Source: Symsagittifera roscoffensis
Lineage: Eukaryota; Xenacoelomorpha; Acoela; Convolutidae
Length of the DNA stretch: 64,000 bases
Reading direction: 5' to 3'
Assembly: GCF_963678635.1 (NCBI RefSeq)
Contig: NC_087065.1
Span: 59,422,754 to 59,486,753, forward strand
Shown: in pieces, positions 35,874 to 47,300 of the stretch
Position numbering within the stretch: the first letter of the stretch is position 1
Layout: the number at the start of each line of letters is the position of its first letter
Made by a program: the position numbers and the translations under genes
Notes under the pieces: model-generated
What the model saw: the letters and a program-made list of their open reading frames with translations, nothing else
What the model was told of the DNA's origin: nothing
Databases searched by the model: none

Positions 35874-36406
35874 CAAGACTGCTCGTATCAGGGCGAAGCC
35901 CTGATTGTTCCGACTGCCTTTTAAGGTTTATGGAGCAGTAATAACATTTAAAAACTCAATGAAATAAAATAAAATGAAAAAAAATTTTTTCTAAAATTTG
36001 AAATTTTTTATGAAAATCATCCACCCACACGCCATATAAAGTACAAAATGATAAATTTCGCTCCTTTTAACAAACCATTTAAGGCAAATAAGCTTCTTTT
36101 ATTCAATTTGGAACGCTTTCTAAGACGGATTAACTCTCCGCTTTTGCGTTAATAGCGCGAAATATATCGCGCGTTAATTGTCCCAAATTGGCCAAAATGG
36201 CAACCTGTAAACCCCCGTAACTTTACGAAAAATGACCACAGGTGAAATATCTTTTCAAATTTGAGCCCAAGACAACAATACCTTTTGAATGATATAAGAA
36301 AAGTCCGTCAAAAATGGCTAGTTAAAAAGTCGAAATTTGTCTGAAGAAAAAAAAAAACCCACCCCGAGCACAAATATTCCGTTAGTTTCGTATCGAAAGT
36401 CGGAAC
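35874..36406 (-). mobile_element. Helentron-like (HINE) element A
   Basis: Complete 533-bp copy, without the internal 70-bp repeat of its duplicate at 30964. Confidence 0.85.
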
Positions 36407-36481
36407 AAAATTGCAAATGATTGTAGCTCAGATGTCAATTTCGAGAAGGACGTATAGGGCAAAACAATCTCTAGCATTTAA

Positions 36482-37004
36482 CAAGACTGCTCGTATCAGG
36501 GCGAACCCCTGAATGTTCCGACTGCTTTTTTATGTCTATAGAGCAGTAATAACATGGAAAATTTAAATGTAATAAAGTAAAATTTAAATTTTTCTTAACA
36601 GTTTGAGATTTATTGTGAAAACATCCCCCCAAACGCCATATTAAGTACAAAATGATAGATTTTGCTGCTATTAACAAATCAGTTATGGCATATAATCTTC
36701 CTTGATCCAATTTGGAACGATTTCTAAGACGGATTAAATCTCGCTTACGCGTTAATAGCGCAAAATATATAGCGCGTTAATTGTCAAAAATTGGCCAAAA
36801 TTGCAATCTTTACAACCCCATAATTTTCCAAAAAAGATCACAGATGAAATATTTTTTCAAATTTAAGCTCAGGACAACAATATCTTTTGAATGTTAAAAA
36901 ATTTTTTGTCAAAAATGGCTAGTTAAAAAAAGTCGAAATTTGTCTGAAGAAAAAAACCCACCCGAGCACAAATATTCCGTTACTTTCGTATCGAAAGTCA
37001 GAAC
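36482..37004 (-). mobile_element. Helentron-like (HINE) element A, intact duplicate of 31631
   Basis: 523 bp with complete core; joined by AA to the next copy. Confidence 0.85.
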
Positions 37005-37006
37005 AA

Positions 37007-37535
37007 CAAGACTGCTCGTATCAGGGCGAAGCCCTGAATGTTCCGACTGCCCATTAAGGTTTATGGAGCAGTAATATCATAAAAAAATTAAAAGTAATAA
37101 AACAAAATTAATTTTTTTTTTCAAAAATTTGAAAATTTTTATAAAAAGCATCACCCCATACGCCATATAAAGTACAAAAGGATAGATTTTGCTACTTGTA
37201 ACAAATCAATTATGGCAAATAAGCTTGGTTAAACCAATTTGGACTATTTCTAAGACGGATTAACTCTCCGCTTACGCGTTAATAGCGCGAAATATATCGC
37301 GCGTTAATTGTCCCAAATTGGCCAAAATGGCAATCTTTAAACCCCCATAACTTTACGAAATATGATCACAGGTAAAATCTCTTTTCAATTTTGAGCTCAG
37401 GAGAACAATACCTTTCGAATGATATTAAAAAAAATCCGTCAAAAATGGCTAGTTAAAAAGTCGAAGATTGCCTGAAGAAAAAAAAACCCACCCCGAGCAC
37501 AAATATTCCGTTACTTTCGTATCGAAAGTCGGAAC
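37007..37535 (-). mobile_element. Helentron-like (HINE) element A
   Basis: Complete 529-bp copy, duplicate of 31958-32487. Confidence 0.85.
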
Positions 37536-38132
37536 AATTACATTGCTTTCACTGCAAGAAAAGTCCGTGCTATGCTGACGAAACGGACAAAGTGGATATG
37601 CCGAGAATACGCCGGCAATAGATTTGAGACGGGAAATTTTCCTTGAGAAAAAAACAGGTCCCGGTCGGATTTAAACTGAGGATCCATGTCATCCCAAACG
37701 CGGTCGCTGCTTCTAGGCTGTGTTCCGGATTTTGAAGTTATCATTAATCAAGCTATCGAATGATTCAAGTAATTTTTTAAAAAATTGTCGCCGATTATAA
37801 GGCGACAAAAGAGTGGAAGTGACCCACTCGTTCGAACATCAGACAGTTAAAACCTGAATCTGAACTATCGTCTCGTCTATATTACGGTTATCTAAAAACA
37901 AATTGCTTTCGGCAGTCAATTTACATAAAACTTTTTATACATAATATTTATAAACTAAAACTATTCGTTTAATTTTAGTGAAACTATAGACCATAAGGGC
38001 AACAATGGCTATGATTGATTGCGTAATCGTTATTGTTTAATAACTAATATTTAGTGGTAATATTTAACTGCGCAGAAGGGATGAGATTTGAGGATTTTAG
38101 AGTTGGATTATTGCAAAAATATTTTTGGTTAC

Positions 38133-38138
38133 TTTATT
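38133..38138 (-). terminator. polyadenylation signal AATAAA of the acyl-CoA synthetase gene
   Basis: AATAAA on the minus strand, about 47 nt after the stop codon at 38187-38185. The duplicate at 33090-33085 is conserved. Confidence 0.5.
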
Positions 38139-38184
38139 GATTCAGAGCAGGTTTGTTTGGCATTTGGCACGGTTCAACTCCGGA

Positions 38185-38337
38185 TTAAAAGGCAGTTCCA
38201 TCGGCTATCTCGGCATACATAGACTTGATTTCGTTCTCAAACTTCTTTCTTAGTTGTGGCCTCTTCGATTTCAACGTGGGGGTTAGGAGGTCGTTTTCGA
38301 TAGAGAATTGTTGTGGCCATAGGTAGATGTTCTTAAC
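38185..38337 (-). CDS. ACSL: ACSL exon 10 (last)
   Basis: 51 codons including TAA. Acceptor CTTTTAG; starts in phase 0 with the Val of 'EQVKNIYL'. Contains the family's C-terminal 'FSIENDLLTPTLKSKRPQL' and ends 'MYAEIADGTAF'. Confidence 0.92.
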   Translation of the reverse strand, partial: VKNIYLWPQQFSIENDLLTPTLKSKRPQLRKKFENEIKSMYAEIADGTAF

Positions 38338-41300
38338 CTAAAAGAATTCACTTCAGTTTCAATAACTTTCCTATAATTTTGGCAGAATCTTCAAAGGAGA
38401 ACAAATCGGTCGAACCGTTTTTGAAAGCCATAACAAATATTCCTTGTTTCGAAAAAAAATCAAGAATTAAAATTTCTAATTTACCAATTGTTGGAATGAT
38501 GAAAAAAATTTCATCCGTTTTTTTTACAAAAGTGAATGCAGGATCGATACTGTTCCTTGAAAATTGAAAACCAGTTTTGTACAATTTTACAATAAAAAAG
38601 TTTATTTGTCTTTTTCTACCTTTTATTTGAATTTAGTTATACAATTTAATAAACTATGAAATAGTCCGTATCATAATTAAAAAACCCGTCCGTGGTCTGA
38701 CCTGTTCGAGTTTGTTGAGTTTGTGTTGTTGTGCGAGTGAGGTGAGTTCATCGAACACAAACTGTTTCAACTCCTTCTTTCCACACAACTCTCGCCAAGA
38801 CTTCTCTTCCACCCCCCTGTTCTTCGCCTCCTCTCGTAGCACCCCCTCATCGGCCACCACCACAGCCACACAACACGTCTAAACAAACAGTATATTAATT
38901 ACAAACGAAATTTGCTATTAATACCCACCCCGAAACCCCCTCCCCCCCCCCCCATGTTGTGAATAGAAACCGTTCTGGTAAATTTGAGGGAACAAAAGCT
39001 TGTATTGTTATCAAAACATCAACTAGATGCCAGAAAAAACTTGCTCTTTTTGTGAAAAAAGTACCGGGCTAGTTAGTCTTGAGACCAAACAAGTAAGCTA
39101 GTACCTTTTTTTTTAATCAGCGCACTTCTCTTGATAGAAAAAAAAAGATTTCAAGGTTATTTTTAAAACAGTCAATTGTAAAAAGTTATCTCTACAGCAA
39201 TAACTCTTTTGAAGCACGAAATTTTCGGGAATACTTCAAGCGCACTATCAGGGGGTTATCTATTGTGCACAACGCGTAAGCGCGACAAATTATTGAAACA
39301 ATGCCCAATATTGTGCACACAAATTAAATTGAACGACGCGTATTGGTTCAAAAACTTCACAAGTCTCAGAGACAGAGAAACCAAAACATGAAGTTTCAAA
39401 AAAAACTTGGCAATAAATTGTTGGAATCACATTTAAGTTTTTGCGTATATTACAAAACCCTGAATGTTCCGATTGCTCATTAATTGGTATCGGATAGTTT
39501 TTGGTAAATTAAATTTTGGCAAAGCTATGAATTAAATTTTGGCAAAGATCAAAAATCAAGTGTTGCAATTTGAGTCGTGTATGGAGTTAATACAACCAAC
39601 TAGCTGCCTCGATTCAATTTGGAACTATTTTGTAGTGTAGGATAAAAAACAAGCAGCTTAATTCAAACTCATGGCAGGTTAATATAGTGGTGAGCACAGG
39701 CGGCTGGCCCCATGCAGATCAAAAGATCGATTCCACGAGAGACCAGAGTGTTGTAAAAGTCGTCTGATAAAAAAGCACCCCGAGAAGTGGTCTGAATAAG
39801 AAAAAACACCACTTTCATCCTAATTCGGAACAAAAAGATCCTAGCATTTTTACGGCATTTAAGACAATCAAGACCCAGGACTGATAGCAGCACTCTAGTT
39901 GGTCAAGAAGAACTGCAGCTTCTGTAATTGTTCAGCAGTTTTGCTACCATCAGGTGCTTGAAGAAAACTAGCGCCAAATCATCGACGAAAAAATTTGTTT
40001 TAATTACAACGAAACTCCCACAAAGTAAACGAAAAACAAAATTTTCAGTATCAAAAAAGCAGTAATATCTGAGTGAGTATCTAGAACTTTAAAATGTTCT
40101 TCAAATCGCTATTATAAATTTTGTTTCAACTATCCGCGCTTTGAATGTTATATTTATGATACTGGAAGCCTAACGCAAGTTAATGCTGCAAGACAAAACA
40201 AAAAACCTCGCGCTATACTTGTTTTCAAATAAAACAAGACTGCTCGTATCAGGGCGAGGCCCTGAATGTTCCGACTGCCTTTTAATGTTTATGGAGCAGT
40301 AATAACATTAAAAAATTAAATTAAAACAAAATGAAAAAAAAATTTCTAAAATTTGACATTTTTCATGAAAATCATCCCCCACACGCCATATAAAGAACAA
40401 AAGGATAAATTTCGCTCCTTGTAACAAATCAATTACGGTATATAATCTTCTTTCAACCAATTTGGAACGATTTCCAAGACGGATTAACTCTCCGCTTACG
40501 CGTTAATAGCGCGAAATATATCACGCATTAATTGACCCAAATTGGCCAAAATGGCAATCTTTAAACCCTCATAACTTTACGAAAAATGATCACAGGTGCG
40601 ATATCTTTTCAAATTTAAGCTCAGGACAACAGTAGTTTTCGAATGATGTAATAACAATTTCGTCAAAAATGGCTAGTTAAAAAAAGTCGAAATTTGTCTG
40701 AAGAAAAAAAACCCACCCGAGCACAAATATTCCGTTACTTTAGTATCGGAATTCGGAACAACAAGACTTTTCGTATCGGAGAGAAATTGTCAAATTTTAT
40801 CTTCCTAATAAAATCTATGGAAAAGTTAAATATAAAGTTGATAAAGTTTTTTCATAAAAAGTTTGAACTTTTTTTTGATATTTTTAATCATCGCCCTAAA
40901 CAGCATTTAAAAACAAAGTGATCAATTTTTTTATAGTAACCTAACAATTAGGACTAATAGAATGTCTCAGTTCAAAATGTAACAAATTCTGAACCGGATT
41001 ATTTCACCGTTTATAAAAGTAATTTGAGCCATAGTTGTCCAAACTTGGCTATTTTCAAACCCCTCAATAACAAAAACGATCACAAGTGAAATATCTATTT
41101 AAACTTGAGCTCAGTACATGAACCTTTCAGATGGTTTCAGGAATTTTGCTAACAATTGCTAGTCGGAAAGTCGAAAATTTTCTAATAAAAAACAAACAAA
41201 ACTGCTCGTTTCAGGGCGAAGTCCTGAATGTTCCGACTGCCTTTTAGGGGCTACGGAGCAGTAATAACATGAAAAAATTAAATGTAATGAAATACAATTA

Positions 41301-44300
41301 ATTTTTCTTTCAATTTGAGATTTTTTGTTAAAACATCCCCCCGCACGCCGTATGTAGTACAAAGTGGTAGATTTTATTGTTCCGACTTTCGATACGAAAG
41401 TAACGGAAAATTTGTGCTCGGGGTGGGTTTTTTTCTTCAGGCAAATTTCACTTTTTAACTAGCCATTTTTGACGGATTTAATATCATTTGAAAGGTATTG
41501 TTGTCCTGAGCTCAAATTTGAAAAAATATTCCATCTGTGATCATTTTTCGCAAAGTTACGAGGGTTTTAAGATTGCCATTGTGGCCAATTTGGGACAATT
41601 AACGCGCGATATGTTTCGCGCCATTAACGCGTAAGCGGAGAGTTAATCCGTTTTATAAATCGTTCCAACTTGGTTAAAAAAAGCTTATTTGCCATAATTG
41701 ATTTGTTACAAGGAGCGAAATTTATCCTTTTGTACTTTATATGGCGTGTGGGGGGACGATTTTTATAAAAAAATTTCAAATTTTAGAAAATTTTTTTTTC
41801 ATTGTTTCAATTCATTGAACTTTATGTTATTACTGCTCCATAAACCTTAAAAGGCAGTCGGAACCTTCAGGGCTTCGCCCTAATACGAGAAGTCTTGTTC
41901 CTATTAAGAAATCATTTATGGCATATAAGCTTCCTTGAGCCAATTTGAAACGATTTCTATGACGGATTAAATCTCAGGTTACGCGTACACACACAGCGCG
42001 AAATATATCGCGCGTTAGTCCCAAATTGGCCAAAATGGCAATCTTTAAACCCCCATAACTTTACGAAAAAAAAAGATCACAGGTGTGATTTTTTTTCAAA
42101 TTTAAGCTCACAACAATAGCTTCCGAATGATATTTTAAAAAATCGTCAAAAATGGCTAGTTAAAAAGCCGAAATTTGTCTGAAGAAAAAAACCCACCCGA
42201 GCACAAATATTCCGTTACTTTCGTTACGAACGTCGGAACAACAACCCCGAGCACAACTATTCTGTGGTGTTTTCTTCCAAAGTTGGAACAACGAGGTAAC
42301 CTAATTAATTGGTTCTTATTTTCCTGTAGATAACTATTCAGTTTTTAACACTTTAGTTTGATATTGGTTATTCAAAATTCATAGGTCATCAAAGTTTTTC
42401 ATCCATTACTATTTGAGACCATTTACAAGGCAGTTGGAAATTACAAGAATTTGCCAAGTTACGAGCAACTTGGGTTTCTTAGCTGAAAGTTTGGTTAAAT
42501 CAGTCCAAAATTTTTAACTGCAATTAAAATTATTAAATTATGCATGCTACGATAAATACACTTAGATTCCAGCATCACCAATTCATATTATGACAGTTTG
42601 AACGCATGGTCGAGTGGCTTAGTTTCGTTATAGCAATGCCAAATTTAGTAACTATACTTCCAAAATGTGAAGGGCCTCTGCTAGAATGCACATGTTGGTT
42701 TGAAAACTTCAATAAAACGTCTTTTTTTATCATATGTTAATTTTCTCATGTGTTTATCATAGTTATGTGATAAATTTTATTTTCTTTTTTCTATTATTTT
42801 ACGGTATAAAACTAGCTTGCGTATTCGATTCAAGTGTTTGGTCTTAAGTATCTTTTTTATATTCAGCTTTTATAACATATCGTGTGACGCTTGCGTCATT
42901 TGGCTCAACGTGTGGTAAAAGTCTGGCTTTATTTTTGGCACCATTTTGGAACCAAATTAGAAAATCACATTTTCATTTAATATTACAAACTAATTTTAGC
43001 ATCGGAATTGGATCGATACGATTCGTCTTTGTTTGAGGGTCACGAATGGTCCAAGTGGCCAATAGATCCACAAACAAAGACATAAAGCTTTAGAGAATAA
43101 TTTTGGCTGGAAATTTCAATTGCCAATTTTCTTCGCAAATTTTTTTACAGGCTATGAGAATTCAAATTTGTAATTTTTATTTAAAGCAAAATTCGAAAAA
43201 ATAAAAATTTGAAGAAAAATCAATTTAGTTCAAAAAAAGTTTACAACCGATAAAAAATGCGCATTAAATTGCATACTTCAATGTCTTTCCAGGCTGCGTT
43301 TTCAACTTAAAGCTCCATTAAGCTTGAAAAACAGAAGCGATTCACCACTGCGAATGTAACAAACCATACAGTCTTTAAAGTTATAAATCAATTTGAGAAC
43401 CAAAAATATTCATTTTTGAGTTTCGCAGAATCACTTCTCAAATTACATTGACAATAGTATAAATTAACGTGAAAAACTAACCCTGCTTTGGTGGATGTAT
43501 GTGGATTCTCAAAAAATGTTTGAAATTTTGTCGATCTTTTTATTTTAGGTCGACCAAACAAATTGATTTTCCGAGCTTTCCCAAGCCTCTAAAAAAAGAC
43601 CCTGTTTTGGCCAAATTTTCTTCGCCGCTAGCAAAATTTAAAAAAAATCTACAAAAAAGGCGTTTTTAGGCACTTTTTGAAAAATTTTGACCAAAAAAAT
43701 TGCGTTTTTTCGGCGCGCACTCCCCCTTCAAAAATATCCAAGGCGCCTTTAGAAAATTTTTAGGGTCCATCAGCCAAAAATGGATATCTCAAAATAGTAC
43801 AAAGGGGGGCCCTTTGTACAAACATATTTATATAACTGATTTTTATGTTTGTACCCAAAATCGTACTAACATATTTGGTCTTCATAATTAACCTTGTAAA
43901 ACCACTCGTTACACCATAAAATTCATCTTCGTGTGAGGTAGGGGGTAGGGGGGGGGGGGGGGAGAGAACTGAGTGAGTTTTAAAATAAGTCCGAAAAGTA
44001 GAAACATTTTCTCACCTCCAAGCTTTCTCCGTGTACAAAGACCTGTGCCACTGAGCTGGCCTGCAGATAGATGCCCTCTATCTTCTCGGGTGCAATGTAC
44101 TCTCCCTGTGCCAGTTTGAAAATATTCTTCTTCCGGTCTATGATTCGCAAAGTTCCCTGTTCAGTCCATAATCCTACATCCCCAGAGTGCACCCAACCGT
44201 CATGGTCAATTGTGGCCCTGGTGTTCTCTTCGTCCTTCCAGTATCCCAAAAAGCAGTGAGGACCACGGAAGCAGATCTGCAGAACATCAGATTTTCAAAA

Positions 44301-47300
44301 AGAATTCATTTAAAAAAAAAAGTATTTCTTCACCAATATGATTGACCAAACATTGCTAATAGGATAGGCCAAAAACCCAAAAATTGAAAAATACAAAACC
44401 ATAAATACTGAATCCTGTAATAGAAGCACAAGACTTTCTTGCTAAAAACTTACGTTCACCAATTTTTGCATACTACTCATCATTGAATGCCCTTGGTTAA
44501 TTAAAAAATTCTTGCACAAAAAGTTTTCTGAGCGAAGTGAACGTATATTTGCTATTAATAAAAATATTCAAAACCTTTTTTTCTAACCTCTCCTTTGTTT
44601 TGTTTGGCGTAGTAGTTCATGTCAGGGATGTCAACTAATTTCACCTCACAGCACATCAAAGGCACTCCCACGTGACCCGGGCGGAAATCACCTGACACGG
44701 TACACGTGGACGCAGCAGTTGTCTCCGTCTGACCATAGCCTGAACACAAAATTACATTTTTTTTCATTCAATTGTTTTAAGTTTTTCAATAACAAGGTCG
44801 GTAGTTCGAGGCCTACGTTGACCAATACTTCTTCCATAATGGGGTAAGCAGTATCTATCTTAGTTCAAAAACGGTGCTAAAAGTTGCACGTAGTTCATTA
44901 GCGGACGGCATCAGGCGTTTTCTGGCCAACATTGCCACCTTTCAACACTCGAGAAACGATTATATAACTCAAGGCGAAACAGCAAGGCGATGCTTTGTTA
45001 ATGTCACGAGTGTTGAAAGGTGACAATGTTGACCAGAAAACGCCTGATGCCGTCCGCTAATAAACTACGTGCAAAAGTTGGGAGATAAAATTTATCAGAA
45101 GATGTGAAACGATTATATAACTCAAGGCGAAACAGCATCGACTCCAAAAGCGAGGCTTTGTTAATGTCACATCTTTTGATAAATTTCAACTCCCAAAACT
45201 TTTACCTCCAAAAAACATCTAGAGCATTGCTCACAAGAAATTACCTTCAAGAACGTCGCAGCCGACCGCACACCTCACAAAAGTGAGTACTTCGGCAGAA
45301 ACAGGCGCAGATCCCGTCACCATTCCCTTCACTCTGCCTCCTAGCAACTTCTGCACTTTGCGGAACACCAACTTGTCCCAGAAATCATTATGCACGAACG
45401 CTCCTTTCTCCATCTGGTGTTTCTTAGCCTCGAACGCTTTCTTCAACAGCAGTTTCTTCAAGGTACTCTTCGAAGCTCGTTGCCAGATACTGTCATAGAT
45501 CTTGTTCATCAGTCGAGGCACAATTGGGAACAAGGTGGGTCTGAGAGCCCTGACGTCGTCGAGGAGCTGCAGCACACTTCCGCTGATGTATCCCACTCTG
45601 GCGCCCCATGCGAACATGCACTGGGTGATGACTTGGTTAAATCCGTGGGCTTGAGGCAGGTATGATATGACACTGTCTTCGTTATTCGGGCTTGCAATCG
45701 GCTACAAACAGACAGGATTAGATAACAAATTACAACATGTATAAATTTAGGTTAAAACAACTTTTTGACCATGGAAAAGACCAACAGAAGATCTCTTCAG
45801 CTCTTCACGTAGATCCACCGTTTTAACGCTGCTTTCTTTTATATTTATTTTTCGAGAAAAAAAAGGCTTTTCTTGACCTCAAACTCAATTAAATTGCCAT
45901 ATAAAGTTTAGAAGTTACCTTCATAAGTAAACAAATTGATGGTCTGGTATTTAAGTTCGGTAGTTTAAAATATAAAAAGCAGTGCTCAACTAATGAACTT
46001 GTTTTAAATGCCAAGCATAAAAAAAACAGAACTTTTAGGGTCAATAGAGCTATTTGTTTTCTTTGCCGTAAATACTTTAGAGATTTTGCAAAGATGACTA
46101 ATACTTGCTTCGTAATGGGCTAACATGGCTCCTACGTCCGTCACGAGGTTCCTGTTCGACAACATCACCCCCTTTGGACACCCTGTTGTGCCAGAAGTGA
46201 ACAGAATGAGAGCCAGGGTATTTGGGTCCGAAGGTGGCGTGAATGCGTGGGGGTTCACTCTTCCCATCTCAACCAGAGCCTCGAAGCTGACAACTTTCAG
46301 TCCCTCCTGCTTCCCTTTTGCCACAGTCATTGAGGATACCTGTCAATTGGACAAAAAAAACGTAAATTTTGAGGACAAATTCAACCTCAAAATTTACATC
46401 AGTTGAAAACTTAAAGACTTATGCCAGGTTTTAAAAGACTTAAAGCTTCGTAATTTAAACTGCAAAATCAGAACTTGTGCAAATTATTAAATTAAGCAAT
46501 GGACGATGTGTTCAAAAAGTAAAACATACAAGAACTTTGCATAACAGCATAACGGTTATTTCACAGAAGTGGCCCGCGGCTTGAGAAAGGAAACATTTTC
46601 AACAGATTTAAGTTTTCAGGCAATTAAATAACCTTTTCTGCCCTTGTTTTTTGGGTAAATTAGTTCTTGTAAATGGAATATAAGGATCCTTTTCGGAAGA
46701 GCCGGAAAAATAGAAGTTTATGTTAAAAAACTTTTTATGAAAAAAGACCTGACAAAAAAAGTGAAAAAAAAGATGATTGACATATCTTCACCTTATTTAC
46801 CTTCCTAATTCTGCAAAAAAAGCTAAAAAAAAATAACAAACCTGGTCCATGGTTACGACAAGTGACAAGTCTGGACACTCGTTGCGACACTTGAGGAGTC
46901 TGGTGACCTTGTCCTCATTGTCACACACGACTGTCTTCATTTCTGTGGTGGATATGATTTGAGATATGGCCTCCACTCCCAGAGTGTCGTAGAGGGGCAC
47001 AGTGACGAGGGAGAAGGCATTGCACGCTATCTGAGTGACGTCCCACTAAAACCAGATTAACAGTTTCAATTAACAATTTAAAGATACCAATAGCTTTTCG
47101 CTGTTATATGTTAAACAGTGGCTGTTGTCTGTCCCATCATAGTCTCGTTTCTAAAGCATATCTTTTTTTATTATCTGCAATTTTTTTTTATTATTTGCAA
47201 TTTTTTGATGAAAATTGTTGACTTTAGAATGATTTGAAATAATTTTTATAATTTTTCTTTTTGTTCTTCATTCGTTTAATGAATTAGAGCATACTGACTG

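Larger units (their letters stand above)
33996..38953. repeat. second tandem segmental duplication, copy B
   Basis: Counterpart of 29011-33893. It starts inside a Helentron-like element that has lost its CAAGACTGC end, and finishes in a longer C-run (about 38940-38953). It contains the intact last two exons of the acyl-CoA synthetase gene. Confidence 0.9.

Noticed and set aside
38348-38584. 78-codon minus ORF inside ACSL intron 9.
   Set aside because: Lies wholly in an intron, is frameshifted in the duplicate, and has no recognisable family.
44950-45170. Hammerhead-ribozyme-like GAAAC and CTGATG words in the intron hairpins.
   Set aside because: The CTGANGA core and the three stems in the right order are not present.
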